A stretch of 33,164 nucleotides of DNA from assembly GCA_017502125.1 (NCBI GenBank), contig JAFVVN010000020.1:1-33164 (forward strand), read 5' to 3'. The notes under the pieces are model-generated. The model saw nothing but the letters and a program-made list of their open reading frames with translations, made no database searches and was not told the DNA's origin. This DNA comes from Bacteroidales bacterium. GTDB taxonomy: Bacteria; Bacteroidota; Bacteroidia; Bacteroidales; UBA932. A program made the position numbers and the translations under genes. The stretch's first letter is position 1, and each line of letters starts with the position of its first letter. Below are positions 1-8,443 of the stretch, one piece after another.

Positions 1-332
<332 letters not shown>

Positions 333-361
333 TCAGGAAGCTGAATATCCAAAACAGCTTC

Positions 362-628
362 TTAAAGTATTGCGAGTATATCGGACTGTTTCATGATGAG
401 GTAGTCCTTTCCCTCTACAGACACCTCTGTGCCTGCATATTTTCCATATATGACGACATCGCCCACCTTCACTTCCATAGGCTCGTCCTTCTTTCCGGGA
501 CCGGCTGCAACGACTGTTCCCTGCTGAGGTTTTTCTTTTGCTGTGTCAGGAATATAAAGTCCTGATGCTGTCTGGGTCTCCGCTGCCTTTGGCTCGACTA
601 CGACCCTGTCTGCTAATGGTCTGATCAT
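362..628 (-). CDS. groS: GroES co-chaperonin
   Basis: GroES is the 10-kDa lid of the GroEL chamber. The 88-residue product starts [14 protein letters not shown] and carries the mobile-loop region near residues 16-30 ([12 protein letters not shown]), the VVAAGPGK segment and the C-terminal motif of the family ([13 protein letters not shown]). The open frame extends upstream to 709, but those extra residues (NSIKTIN and before) do not look like GroES, and the ATG at 626-628 gives the normal family length. The leader before it is A-rich (AACTATAAAT), typical of Bacteroidota. No exact TAnnTTTG -7 box lies between this gene and galM, which suggests either a different promoter class or transcription from further upstream. 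Confidence 0.97.
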   Translation of the reverse strand: MIRPLADRVVVEPKAAETQTASGLYIPDTAKEKPQQGTVVAAGPGKKDEPMEVKVGDVVIYGKYAGTEVSVEGKDYLIMKQSDILAIL

Positions 629-681
629 ATTTATAGTTTTTATTGAGTTTTCGACGGTCCGGCTATAGACAAACAAAATGC

Positions 682-708
682 CAGTCGGGATTGACTGACA
701 TATTGTCA
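682..708. promoter_or_regulatory. Overlapping inverted repeats upstream of groES (possible operator)
   Basis: Two short inverted repeats overlap here, 54-80 bp upstream of the groES start. CAGTC-N6-GACTG spans 682-697 and TGACA-N3-TGTCA spans 696-708. Neither matches the CIRCE element (TTAGCACTC-N9-GAGTGCTAA) bound by HrcA. Short palindromes arise by chance, so an operator role is only a guess based on position before a heat-shock operon that lacks the usual -7 box. Confidence 0.25.
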
Positions 709-718
709 TATTATTGAT

Positions 719-742
719 GTCTCGACTTCGCTTGACATGACA
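719..742. repeat. CTCGAC-type interspersed repeat, copy 1
   Basis: A 24-bp copy of an intergenic repeat that reads GTCTCGACTTCGCTTGACAT and then GACA. It lies between galM and groES. The other copies at 15825-15847 and 17257-17279 are one base shorter in the middle and share the pattern GTCTCGAC-n(3-4)-CTnGAC-nTGACA. It occupies only intergenic sequence. Confidence 0.6.
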
Positions 743-750
743 GGGAGAGG

Positions 751-1878
751 CTATTTCACGCCGAATCGATATATGCAGGTATGAGTATATTCCTCGCCCG
801 GGTTCAGGAGAGTAGACGGGAAATTGCTGTGATTAGGAGTGTCAGGATACAGCTGAGTCTCAAGTGCGATAGACTCACGATAGTTGAGAGTCCTTCCATA
901 CTTCCCGAAAGTGGAGCCGTCGAAGAAGTTTCCGCCATAGAACTGAAGGGCAGGCTGATCTGTCCACACCTCCATATAGCGTCCTGAAGCAGGTTCAAGA
1001 ACACTTGCAGCAAGCTCCAGCTGGTCATGAGTCTTTCGGTCCAGCACCCAGTTGTGGTCATATCCGCCACCATTCCTGAGCTGGTCGTTTTCCACATCCA
1101 GGTCAGTTCCGATTGCTTTAGGCTGACGGAAGTCGAAAGGAGTTCCAGTCACATCAGCTATCTCACCGGAAGGAATGAGCACCTCGTTCACAGGAGTGGT
1201 TCGGGACGCATTTATATGTAATATATGGTCATTGATGGTTCCGTTACCCTCACCCTTGAGGTTGAAGAAGGAGTGATGTGAAATATTGACATGGGTGGTT
1301 TTGTCGGTCTGAGCCATATAATCCACCCTGAACTCGTTGTCCGAAGTGAGAGCATAAGTCATGAATATCTCCAGATTTCCTGGCATGCCTTCCTGACCGT
1401 CCGCATGGGTATATGTCAGTACGAGAGTGCTGTCATCTGCAGCAAAGACATCCCACACCACCATATCAAGTCCTTTGAGTCCCCCATGAAGGGTCTGACC
1501 GTTATTGTTCTGAGGGAAGTTGTATGTCTCCTCACCGATGGTGTATGTTCCATTGGCTATGCGGTTGGCATAAGGTCCCACAACCGCTCCAAGGAAGCGT
1601 TCTCCCGGATTGTTGATATAATCATTTATATTATTGTATCCCAAGACTATGTCTTCCATGTTTCCATCCTTATCAGGAGTCCAGAGAGTCACCACGCGCG
1701 CGCCGAAATTCGTCACCTGCATGGTGAGGTCGCCGTTCTTGAGAGTGTAGAGGGAGACCTCCTTGCCGTCAACTGTCGTCTCGAAATCAGACACAGGAAG
1801 AAGCTTGACTCCGCAATTCTGAGAGCATGAAATCATTACGGCACAAGCCGCAATAGCACTGAAAAATCTTTTCATCAT
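751..1878 (-). CDS. galM: Aldose 1-epimerase (mutarotase), exported lipoprotein
   Basis: The enzyme interconverts alpha and beta anomers of aldoses such as galactose. In Bacteroidales, exported GalM proteins usually act in the periplasm on sugars released from glycans. The 375-residue product has a signal peptide with a lipobox-like end (AVMISC, Cys18), then one galactose-mutarotase beta-sandwich domain. Family residues visible are NRI at 105-107, substrate-binding His131 (LHGG), the catalytic acid His202 ([10 protein letters not shown]) and the catalytic base Glu340 ([13 protein letters not shown]). Length is normal once the leader is counted. Two consecutive ATGs (1876-1878 and 1873-1875) could start it. 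A TAnnTTTG box lies 25 bp upstream, so it has its own promoter although it follows the methyltransferase gene by only 37 bp. No sugar-utilisation genes adjoin it. Confidence 0.93.
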   Translation of the reverse strand: MMKRFFSAIAACAVMISCSQNCGVKLLPVSDFETTVDGKEVSLYTLKNGDLTMQVTNFGARVVTLWTPDKDGNMEDIVLGYNNINDYINNPGERFLGAVVGPYANRIANGTYTIGEETYNFPQNNNGQTLHGGLKGLDMVVWDVFAADDSTLVLTYTHADGQEGMPGNLEIFMTYALTSDNEFRVDYMAQTDKTTHVNISHHSFFNLKGEGNGTINDHILHINASRTTPVNEVLIPSGEIADVTGTPFDFRQPKAIGTDLDVENDQLRNGGGYDHNWVLDRKTHDQLELAASVLEPASGRYMEVWTDQPALQFYGGNFFDGSTFGKYGRTLNYRESIALETQLYPDTPNHSNFPSTLLNPGEEYTHTCIYRFGVK

Positions 1879-1903
1879 ATACCGGTTTTAGTTTTTAATA
1901 TTG

Positions 1904-1911
1904 CAAATATA
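1904..1911 (-). promoter_or_regulatory. -7 box of galM promoter
   Basis: Minus-strand TATATTTG fits TAnnTTTG and lies 25 bp before the galM start, in the short gap after the upstream methyltransferase stop. No TTTG is seen at the expected -33 spacing. Confidence 0.5.
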
Positions 1912-1915
1912 GGAA

Positions 1916-2452
1916 TTATCTGTTCATCATCAGCCTGAAATGCCACAGCATCACGCCGATGGAAACCGAAACGTTGAGAGAGTGCTTAGTTCCATACTGA
2001 GGAATCTCGAGAGAGAAGTCTGATGCATCGACAACCTCCTGCGAGACACCTGACACTTCGTTTCCGAATACGACCGCATATTTCTTACCTTTTTCCGGAA
2101 TGAATGTATCCAGCATGACAGAGCCGACCGTCTGCTCGGCACTCACTATCGTGTATCCGTCATCCTTCAGCCTGCGGACAGCCTCCATCGTATCTGGTGT
2201 ATATTCCCAATCCACACTGTCCTCTGCCCCGAGGGCTGATTTGTGGATCTCGGCAGAAGGTGGGACAGCACATATTCCGCATAACCACACCTTGTCTATC
2301 TTGAACGAGTCGGCCGTGCGGAATGCCGACCCCACGTTGTGGGCACTTCGGATGTTATCCAGGACGACAACTATGCCTGATTCAGGCAATTCCTTGTATT
2401 CAGAAGCCGTCACCCTGCCCAGTTCAATATTCAGTAATTTCCTATTTGACAT
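1916..2452 (-). CDS. SpoU/TrmH-family RNA 2'-O-methyltransferase
   Basis: A short (178-residue) SPOUT-class methyltransferase that transfers a methyl group from SAM to a ribose 2'-OH, probably in tRNA or rRNA. The three SpoU motifs are present in order. Motif 1 is VVLDNIRSAHNVGSAFRTAD near residues 29-48, with the conserved Asn and Arg. Motif 2 is VVFGNEVSGVSQEVVD near 127-142. Motif 3 is IPQYGTKHSLNVSVSIGVML near 150-169, which forms part of the trefoil knot. It has no N-terminal substrate-binding extension, unlike the second SpoU gene at 25638. It is transcribed divergently from glyA. The family is clear. Which nucleotide is methylated cannot be told, though TrmL (tRNA wobble position) and TrmH are possibilities. 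Confidence 0.88.
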   Translation of the reverse strand: MSNRKLLNIELGRVTASEYKELPESGIVVVLDNIRSAHNVGSAFRTADSFKIDKVWLCGICAVPPSAEIHKSALGAEDSVDWEYTPDTMEAVRRLKDDGYTIVSAEQTVGSVMLDTFIPEKGKKYAVVFGNEVSGVSQEVVDASDFSLEIPQYGTKHSLNVSVSIGVMLWHFRLMMNR

Positions 2453-2474
2453 AAATCTTCAAAAGTTCTGGACA

Positions 2475-2482
2475 CAAAGGTA
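2475..2482 (-). promoter_or_regulatory. -7 box for the SpoU methyltransferase gene
   Basis: Minus-strand TACCTTTG is an exact TAnnTTTG match, 22 bp before the ATG at 2452. It sits back to back with the glyA box at 2503-2510, so the 80-bp intergenic region holds two divergent promoters. Confidence 0.5.
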
Positions 2483-2502
2483 AGATAAAAACAAAAAATG
2501 TG

Positions 2503-2510
2503 TAATTTTG
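2503..2510 (+). promoter_or_regulatory. -7 box of glyA promoter
   Basis: TAATTTTG is an exact TAnnTTTG match, 22 bp before the glyA ATG. No clear TTTG is found about 20 bp further upstream. Confidence 0.5.
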
Positions 2511-2532
2511 TGGCTGCTAAAAAATATAATCT

Positions 2533-3861
2533 ATGAAACAGGATCTCCAGATTTTCAATCTGATCAAGAAGGAAGAAGAAAGACAGACAACAGGTATCGA
2601 ACTTATTGCTTCGGAAAACTATGTGAGCGAGCAGGTGCTTGAGGCTCTGGGCTCGATCTGCACGAACAAATATGCAGAGGGCTATCCAGGAGCCAGGTAT
2701 TACGGAGGATGCGAGATCGTGGACCAGATCGAGCAGCTTGCAATCGACCGTCTCTGCGAACTTTTCGAGGCAGAATATGCCAACGTGCAGCCTCACTCGG
2801 GAGCACAGGCAAACATGGCAGTCATCATGTCATGCCTGAAGCCGGGTGACACATTCATGGGACTTGACCTTGCACATGGCGGACATCTTACACATGGTTC
2901 ACCTGTAAACATGTCAGGAATCCTCTATAATGCTGTTGCTTACAGACTTAAGGAGTCCACCGGCATGATAGATTATGACCAGATGGAACAGACGGCCCTG
3001 GAGTACAAGCCAAAGCTGATCATCGGTGGAGCTTCCGCATATTCCCGCGAGTGGGACTACGCAAGAATGCGCGAGATTGCCGACAAGGTGGGTGCCATCC
3101 TCTGGGTTGACATGGCTCATACAGCCGGACTCATTGCAGCCGGTCTGCTCAGCAATCCTGTAAAATATGCACATATCGTGACATCGACCACCCACAAGAC
3201 CCTCCGTGGTCCTCGTGGTGGCATCATCCTCATGGGCAAGGACTTCGACAATCCATGGGGACTCACAACTCCTAAGGGTGTGGTCAAGAAGATGTCACAG
3301 ATCCTCAACTCAAGCGTATTCCCAGGAGTGCAGGGTGGTCCGCTTGAGCACTGTATCGCAGCAAAGGCCGTTTCATTCTATGAAGCACTTCAGCCAGAGT
3401 ACAAGGAATATCAGAAGCAGGTGATCGCCAATGCACAGGCAATGGCAGAGGCATTCGCATCCAGAGGATATAAGATCGTTTCCGGCGGTACCGACAATCA
3501 CCTCATGCTCATCGACCTCCGTGCTAAATTCCCTGAACTCACAGGCAAGGTGGCAGAAAAGGAACTCGGCAAGGCAGACATCACCGTGAACAAGAACATG
3601 GTTCCGTTCGACTCACGCTCGCCGTTCCAGACTTCAGGAATCCGAGTAGGAACCCCTGCAATCACTTCCCGCGGCTTTGTTGAAAAGGACATGGAGTTCA
3701 TCGTGAACCTAATTGACACCGTACTCGCAGCTGCATCCCAGAACCTTGACCTCATCGCCGGCAAGACCGAGGAAGGACGCGAAGCATATGAGGAGGTCCT
3801 TGCATCAGTCAGAAAGCAGGTCCGCATGAAGACCAACGGAATGCCGCTCAACAGATACTAA
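2533..3861 (+). CDS. glyA: Serine hydroxymethyltransferase
   Basis: This PLP enzyme converts serine and tetrahydrofolate to glycine and 5,10-methylene-tetrahydrofolate, the main one-carbon source. The 442-residue product matches the family end to end. It has the N-terminal [11 protein letters not shown] segment, the [10 protein letters not shown] motif, and [13 protein letters not shown] with Asp193 and His196 beside PLP. The PLP Schiff-base lysine is Lys222 in [14 protein letters not shown], and the GVQGGPLEH and [14 protein letters not shown] motifs follow. It is somewhat longer than the usual 410-420 residues, because of a C-terminal extension. It stands alone, with its own promoter and a strong terminator. 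Confidence 0.98.
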   Translation: MKQDLQIFNLIKKEEERQTTGIELIASENYVSEQVLEALGSICTNKYAEGYPGARYYGGCEIVDQIEQLAIDRLCELFEAEYANVQPHSGAQANMAVIMSCLKPGDTFMGLDLAHGGHLTHGSPVNMSGILYNAVAYRLKESTGMIDYDQMEQTALEYKPKLIIGGASAYSREWDYARMREIADKVGAILWVDMAHTAGLIAAGLLSNPVKYAHIVTSTTHKTLRGPRGGIILMGKDFDNPWGLTTPKGVVKKMSQILNSSVFPGVQGGPLEHCIAAKAVSFYEALQPEYKEYQKQVIANAQAMAEAFASRGYKIVSGGTDNHLMLIDLRAKFPELTGKVAEKELGKADITVNKNMVPFDSRSPFQTSGIRVGTPAITSRGFVEKDMEFIVNLIDTVLAAASQNLDLIAGKTEEGREAYEEVLASVRKQVRMKTNGMPLNRY

Positions 3862-3930
3862 GACCAAAAACCTTCAGGGGCTGCACGGTCCGCCGGCAAC
3901 CCTGGGCAACAGATCTACAACGCATAAAAC

Positions 3931-3964
3931 AATCATCCTGCCGTCATCTGATGGCAGGATGATT
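3931..3964. terminator. Bidirectional terminator between glyA and the bat operon
   Basis: A perfect 12-bp stem pairs AATCATCCTGCC (3931-3942) with GGCAGGATGATT (3953-3964), and the stem can extend inward. TTTATTTT-like sequence follows on the plus strand, and the minus-strand side is followed by TTGTTTTA. The hairpin lies 70 bp after the glyA stop and about 67 bp past the end of the converging bat operon, so it can end both transcripts. It is the only feature seen in the 3862-4030 gap. Confidence 0.8.
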
Positions 3965-4030
3965 TATTTTCATACATTTTCTGTCGACAAGTCAGCCGGA
4001 ACGGTCTTGAGGACAATGGACGAGATAACG

Positions 4031-6628
4031 CTATATGACAGCTAAATCGTCGGATGGAAGCCAGCCCTGACGGCCGTCAGCGAGGGATATATTGTTCCAC
4101 TTGCCAACGGTGTCCAGAATGCGGACCTTTGTTCCCTCATGAAGGATGAACAGGTCCTTTGACGCTTCTGCTGATGGCGAACTCTTGACAGAGGTCACCG
4201 GGCGCATCACTATCGCAGAATCCGCATCCATATAGTCATTCCTCTGCCAGATGGAGAAGCTCAGAGATGACACGGCGAGCAGAAGTGTCACGATGCCGGT
4301 GAAGAAACCGGTACGACGCCCTGCCGCCGTGGGTGCAAGCAGGAACAGGAGCACAAGTCCCAGTGTCAGAGCTACAAAGACAAGGAACCAGACAGCCCAC
4401 GCGTCTGAATCCATGATGTAGCATATGTCTTTTGCCCACACTTTCAGAATGAACTCAGGAACTATGTCTATCCTGTCCTGTATGGTGCTGTTGAGCAGTT
4501 CCAGATTATAGCGGGCGTCAGAATATGACGGGTCAAGCTTGAGGGCTCTTTCATAAAAGAGGATTGCCATAGGGATGTTACCATCCTTGAACCATGCATC
4601 TCCTGTATTGTAGTACAGAGCAGCAGACTCAAGTCCCATTCCGGAAATCAATTCATAGTCTGCCACGGCATCAGCCCATCTTCCTTCCACATATGCCTGA
4701 TTTGCCGCATTCCATAGTGAATCCACATATCCGGTCTGCTGAGCGTCCGCAGCAAACGGAACGGCAAGCATCAGCATCACTGCGAGCACCGAAGATTTAG
4801 GTGCGGTCTTCTTTGACTTCATTGACGAATCTATTGATGATATCACTTCCAGGGCAGTGTTATAGTGGGCAGTCATGGCCTCGTTTCCGGCAGACGGAGC
4901 ATATCTGGCAAACTCACAGGCATCCAGGAGGCCGATGAATGAATCCACCCTCTGACTGTCAGTTCCATTTTCTGACAATGCCTCGGAGATCCGGTCGCGG
5001 GAGAGTTCTGCAACAGGGATGTTGAGCTTATCTGAAACGAAGCCAAGAAGGGCTTTGTGCAATTCCTCATAAAAAGCCGTATAGAGGTTCTGCTTCAGGA
5101 AGGTATTTGCAAGCTGCAGGCGTTTGAGGGCCATCTTGGTAGCCTTGCGGTTCTTCATTCCCACGACATCAGCACGTCTTGCAGCAAAACGGCGAAGCGC
5201 TGCCCAGCATACGGCAGCCAGGACCAAAAGGACTGAAAGAATCACCCAGAATCCGGCTGACCCGACAAAGAAATGCCCCTTGGTCACAAGAGATGAATCC
5301 TTCATGTTTATAAAACGGATATCACTCGCCAGGTTCTTCACATCCTTTGGGGTCGAACCGGAAATAACGATTCCGGAAGACTCCGTCTCACTTCCCCTAA
5401 GCACGGTCAGAGGAATCGGTGAGGTCTCAAGGGTCACATATTTCTTCTGATTCACATCATAATATGAATATCTGACCGGCTCGATGATGAAATCTCCATG
5501 ACTCCTCGGAATGAAAGGGAACTCATAGAACTTGCTTCCTGAAAGACCGTTCCTGTCGATCTTCTCTGACACCTTGGTGTCATATACCTCCATATCAGGT
5601 GGGAAGACAATCTTCGGAGCCTCAAGAAGAGAGACGTTTCCGGTTCCGCTCACAGTCACGAGCAAAGATGCAGCCTCATGGGTCTTTAGAGTATCCCTGC
5701 TGACCTTGGCTGATATCCGGAACTGTCCTACTCCACCTGCAAAGGATGCCGGCGCACCTGCAGGAAGAGGTGACACATTCATGATGACAGGCTGAGTGGC
5801 CACCCTCTTTCTGACTGTCCTGTAATCGTCGAAGAAACCGTCAAATATACTGGTCCCTCCGGAAGAAACACGGATATTGACAAGACAGGTCATCTCCGCC
5901 GGCTCGATCTTCACCCTGCCCTGCTGCTGAGGAATAAGAACGAATTTTCTCAAAAGAGCAGCATTATATATCTGTCCGTCATAGACCTCGCGTGAAAACT
6001 CTATATTGGTAGGAGCTTCAATCTCCTGGCTCCAGAAACCGTTGAAAGATGGGAAAGAGACGTTTTCGAATCCGGCTATATTGACCCTCTGGTACAGTTT
6101 GAGGGTGGCTATCACCGGCTCTCCCACCACCACATCCGTGCGGTCCAGGCTCAATGTCATGAACAGGTCCGAATCATTCAGACCGGTCTGCTGACGTTGT
6201 GCCTGCTGTCCTGACTGCTGCTGCGGGCGTTGAGCGGATGCAGCCCCTGCCGCAGCCACTTCTATGACTTTCTGGGTCGAAGATATCTGCTTGCCCTTCA
6301 CCTTGGCCGTCGCTGTCGGAAGCACGAACTTTCCTGCCTTGACCGGCCTCAGGACATAGGTATATGTGCTCTGAACGGTCTTGCTCCGCTTGCCGTTGAC
6401 GATCTGGATACTGGTGGACTTACCCTGCTGAGGTCCCCACTGCACCTGAAAATCATCGCTCGATGCCCACGAAAAGTCTGAAGGTGAATCCTCCCCTTCT
6501 ATGATGAATGTCACATTGAACTGCTCGTCTGCAGCCACAACATTCGGAGCCTCCACCCTGATACCAGTCTGGGCAAATGCCACTACGGCCGCAAAAAGCG
6601 CCAATGCCATCAAAAACAGTTTCTTCAT
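4031..6628 (-). CDS. batD: BatD-BatE fusion protein (BatD domain plus TPR/SH3 BatE domain)
   Basis: This 865-residue protein appears to join two Bat (Bacteroides aerotolerance) proteins that are usually separate. After a signal peptide (MKKLFLMALALFAAVVAFAQ) comes a BatD-like region of immunoglobulin-like repeats with a Gln-rich linker near 135-150. A membrane segment follows near 462-480 (GFWVILSVLLVLAAVCWAA), then a helical cytoplasmic-type region. From Met603 a second signal-peptide-like hydrophobic stretch begins (MKSKKTAPKSSVLAVMLMLA, ending VPFAADAQQ). It is followed by TPR repeats (about 635-700), two membrane segments and an SH3-like C-terminus (KVRILDTVGKWNNI, GRQGWLP), which is the BatE layout. 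The start is taken at the ATG 6626-6628, which has an AGGAG sequence 10 nt before it; a GTG at 6637 is possible. This is the last gene of the operon. Role: envelope or oxidative-stress tolerance, mechanism unknown. Confidence 0.88.
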   Translation of the reverse strand: MKKLFLMALALFAAVVAFAQTGIRVEAPNVVAADEQFNVTFIIEGEDSPSDFSWASSDDFQVQWGPQQGKSTSIQIVNGKRSKTVQSTYTYVLRPVKAGKFVLPTATAKVKGKQISSTQKVIEVAAAGAASAQRPQQQSGQQAQRQQTGLNDSDLFMTLSLDRTDVVVGEPVIATLKLYQRVNIAGFENVSFPSFNGFWSQEIEAPTNIEFSREVYDGQIYNAALLRKFVLIPQQQGRVKIEPAEMTCLVNIRVSSGGTSIFDGFFDDYRTVRKRVATQPVIMNVSPLPAGAPASFAGGVGQFRISAKVSRDTLKTHEAASLLVTVSGTGNVSLLEAPKIVFPPDMEVYDTKVSEKIDRNGLSGSKFYEFPFIPRSHGDFIIEPVRYSYYDVNQKKYVTLETSPIPLTVLRGSETESSGIVISGSTPKDVKNLASDIRFINMKDSSLVTKGHFFVGSAGFWVILSVLLVLAAVCWAALRRFAARRADVVGMKNRKATKMALKRLQLANTFLKQNLYTAFYEELHKALLGFVSDKLNIPVAELSRDRISEALSENGTDSQRVDSFIGLLDACEFARYAPSAGNEAMTAHYNTALEVISSIDSSMKSKKTAPKSSVLAVMLMLAVPFAADAQQTGYVDSLWNAANQAYVEGRWADAVADYELISGMGLESAALYYNTGDAWFKDGNIPMAILFYERALKLDPSYSDARYNLELLNSTIQDRIDIVPEFILKVWAKDICYIMDSDAWAVWFLVFVALTLGLVLLFLLAPTAAGRRTGFFTGIVTLLLAVSSLSFSIWQRNDYMDADSAIVMRPVTSVKSSPSAEASKDLFILHEGTKVRILDTVGKWNNISLADGRQGWLPSDDLAVI

Positions 6629-6659
6629 TTCTGACACACTCCTCTACCTTATATATATA

Positions 6660-7421
6660 TTACCAATTCTTATCTTTCTGTCTTGCCTTAAGAGCCTCTG
6701 CCTTCTCCTTGTTCACCTTGTCCTGAGTCTCCTTTTCCTTTGCCTGGATCGCCTGCAGCATCTGCTGAGCCGCCTGAGGTGTTATCTTAGGCTGTTCTCC
6801 CTGAGACTGCTGAGGTTTCTGCTGATCTTCAGGCCGGTCCTGATTCTGGTCATCCTTCTTATCGTCCTGATCGTCCTTCTTATCCTGATTCTGATCCTGA
6901 TTCTGGTCCTGATTCTGGTTCTGGTCCTGGTTCTGATCCTGATTCTGGTCCTGGTTCTGATCCTGGTTCTGTTGCTGGTTCTGCTGTTCCTGCAGCTTCT
7001 TCTTCGCATAGATATAGTTCTCCTTTGCATTCAGATCACCCGGATTCTTCAGCAGAGACTGTTCCAGCGCATCCACTGCCGCCTGCCAGTCCTGCAGCGC
7101 GATGGCAACATCACCCAGATTATAGTAGTAGTCGGAGGCTGCCTCCGTTTCCGGGGCAGTCTCCTTCACACGGTCCAGCATCTTGCGTGCCTGCTCCATA
7201 TCACCCTGACGATACAGCGTATTGGCAAGATTGTAGTTCGCAGCCACAGAAGTGGAATCCTTCACCAGAGCCTTACGGTAATCTATATCGGCCTCACGGT
7301 AATTCTCCTTCCTGAAATCCCTGTTGCCCCTGCGTACATCACGCACATCCTCCTGGGCCATTGAGCACAGAACAGACATGCAGAGCAGCGATACTGACAA
7401 TATATATCTGTATATCTTCAT
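6660..7421 (-). CDS. batC: BatC, secreted TPR protein with Gln-Asn repeat
   Basis: The 253-residue product starts with a signal peptide (MKIYRYILSVSLLCMSVLCS, then MAQ). Three TPR-type helical repeats follow over roughly residues 35-145, including AANYNLANTLYRQGDMEQAR and YYYNLGDVAIALQDWQAAVD. A long low-complexity tail of alternating QNQD units (about 155-190) then leads into DKKDDQDD, and the C-terminus is basic and helical (NKEKAEALKARQKDKNW). TPRs bind partner proteins, and BatC is thought to assemble with BatA and BatB at the inner membrane. The ATG at 7419-7421 lies 1 nt after the batB stop (TGATATG), so translation is probably coupled; an upstream start at 7466 would lie inside batB and lack the signal peptide at its N-terminus. 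The repeat tail is the odd feature. Confidence 0.9.
   Translation of the reverse strand: MKIYRYILSVSLLCMSVLCSMAQEDVRDVRRGNRDFRKENYREADIDYRKALVKDSTSVAANYNLANTLYRQGDMEQARKMLDRVKETAPETEAASDYYYNLGDVAIALQDWQAAVDALEQSLLKNPGDLNAKENYIYAKKKLQEQQNQQQNQDQNQDQNQDQNQDQNQNQDQNQDQNQDKKDDQDDKKDDQNQDRPEDQQKPQQSQGEQPKITPQAAQQMLQAIQAKEKETQDKVNKEKAEALKARQKDKNW
6882..6989 (-). repeat. 12-bp tandem repeat coding QNQD units in batC
   Basis: The minus strand alternates CAG-AA(T/C)-CAG-GA(T/C) codons, about nine imperfect 12-bp units. Differences between units are mostly third-position changes that keep Gln, Asn and Asp. Such arrays change length by replication slippage, so copy number may differ between strains. 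Confidence 0.85.
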
Positions 7422-7422
7422 A

Positions 7423-8427
7423 TCATCTGTTAAATAAATGTCTTTTTGAGCGCCTGTCACCGACAAGCATCTCGATCACAAGGAAGAACAGCGCCATCGC
7501 CAGGAAATACATGAACTGCTCGTCATATTCCTCAAAGACAATGGAACTGTACTTCTCATCCTCCATCCTCCTGATGTCATCAATGATGGGATTGAGACCG
7601 AATTCACTGTTACCGGCACGCACGTACACACCCTTTCCTGCATTAGCGACCTCCTTAAGAACTCCCTCGTCCAGACGGGTCACAACAATATTTCCCTCCT
7701 TATCCTTCAGAAGTTCCCCATCCATCGGGATCGGCTTTCCTTCCGGAGAACCCACACCTATGGTGAACACCCTCACACCCATCTCGGCAGCCTGTCCCGC
7801 AGCTGCAACCGGATCATCCTCATGATTCTCGCCGTCAGTGATGACGATGATGGCACGGCTCTTCTCACTCTGAGCGCTGAAACTTCTCATCGCAGTGTTG
7901 ATAGCCTCACCGATGGCCGTTCCCTGCACCGGAACCGACTCAGTCGATATGGAGTTAAGGAACATCTTCGCCGAAACATAATCAGTTGTGATCGGAAGCT
8001 GGACAAACGAATTTCCCGCAAACATTATGAGTCCTATGCGGTCATCCCTCAACTTGTCCACAAGACGGGCTATCGCCAGCTTGGCACGATCCAGGCGGTT
8101 GGGCGAATAGTCCTCCGCCAGCATGGAATTGGAAACATCGAGAACTATCATTATCTCAGCTCCCTTGGTCTCATGCTCCTTAAGCTTTGCACCTATCTGC
8201 GGACGTGAAAGTCCGATTACGAAAAAGAAGAAGCCCAGTGCAAACAAAGTCAGGCGCACCCAAGCCTTACCCTTGGCATAGGACGGCATGAGCTGACGGA
8301 CCAGATTCTCATCTCCGAATCTTCTTATCCTCTTCTGCCTCAACTTCAACACAAGTGCAAAGACAAGGAAGAAGAAAGGAATCAGAAGAAGCAGGAATAA
8401 ATATTGGGCCTGTGCAAAATGTATCAT
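7423..8427 (-). CDS. batB: BatB, membrane von Willebrand factor A protein
   Basis: A 334-residue inner-membrane protein. Two N-terminal membrane helices (about 8-28 and 58-74) are followed by a vWA domain (about 88-290), and a C-terminal helix (FMYFLAMALFFLVIEMLV) ends it. The metal-ion-dependent adhesion site is intact: DVSNS (Asp97, Ser99, Ser101), Thr170 in QGTAIGEA and Asp198 in ITDGEN. The SRPQIG and RLDRAKLAI segments are typical of BatA/BatB proteins. It follows batA by 16 nt. The two paralogues probably form a heteromeric complex whose metal-binding domains are worked on by the MoxR ATPase; this comes from the family, not from this sequence. Confidence 0.93.
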   Translation of the reverse strand: MIHFAQAQYLFLLLLIPFFFLVFALVLKLRQKRIRRFGDENLVRQLMPSYAKGKAWVRLTLFALGFFFFVIGLSRPQIGAKLKEHETKGAEIMIVLDVSNSMLAEDYSPNRLDRAKLAIARLVDKLRDDRIGLIMFAGNSFVQLPITTDYVSAKMFLNSISTESVPVQGTAIGEAINTAMRSFSAQSEKSRAIIVITDGENHEDDPVAAAGQAAEMGVRVFTIGVGSPEGKPIPMDGELLKDKEGNIVVTRLDEGVLKEVANAGKGVYVRAGNSEFGLNPIIDDIRRMEDEKYSSIVFEEYDEQFMYFLAMALFFLVIEMLVGDRRSKRHLFNR

Positions 8428-8443
8428 AATCCTTCCTCCTCTT

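Noticed and set aside
629-720. CIRCE/HrcA operator upstream of groES
   Set aside because: No TTAGCACTC-N9-GAGTGCTAA or close variant is present.
4031-6637. GTG start for the batD-batE gene (6637), and similar GTG/TTG starts for batA, the DUF58 gene, the 9430 gene, moxR and tonB
   Set aside because: In each case an in-frame ATG a few codons downstream gives the family's usual N-terminus or a proper signal peptide.
6501-7364. 287-residue plus-strand open frame rich in leucine, isoleucine and valine
   Set aside because: It is the antisense of batC and the start of batD-batE. The hydrophobic run is the complement of the CAG/AAC/GAC repeat, and batC on the other strand has a signal peptide, TPRs and operon context.
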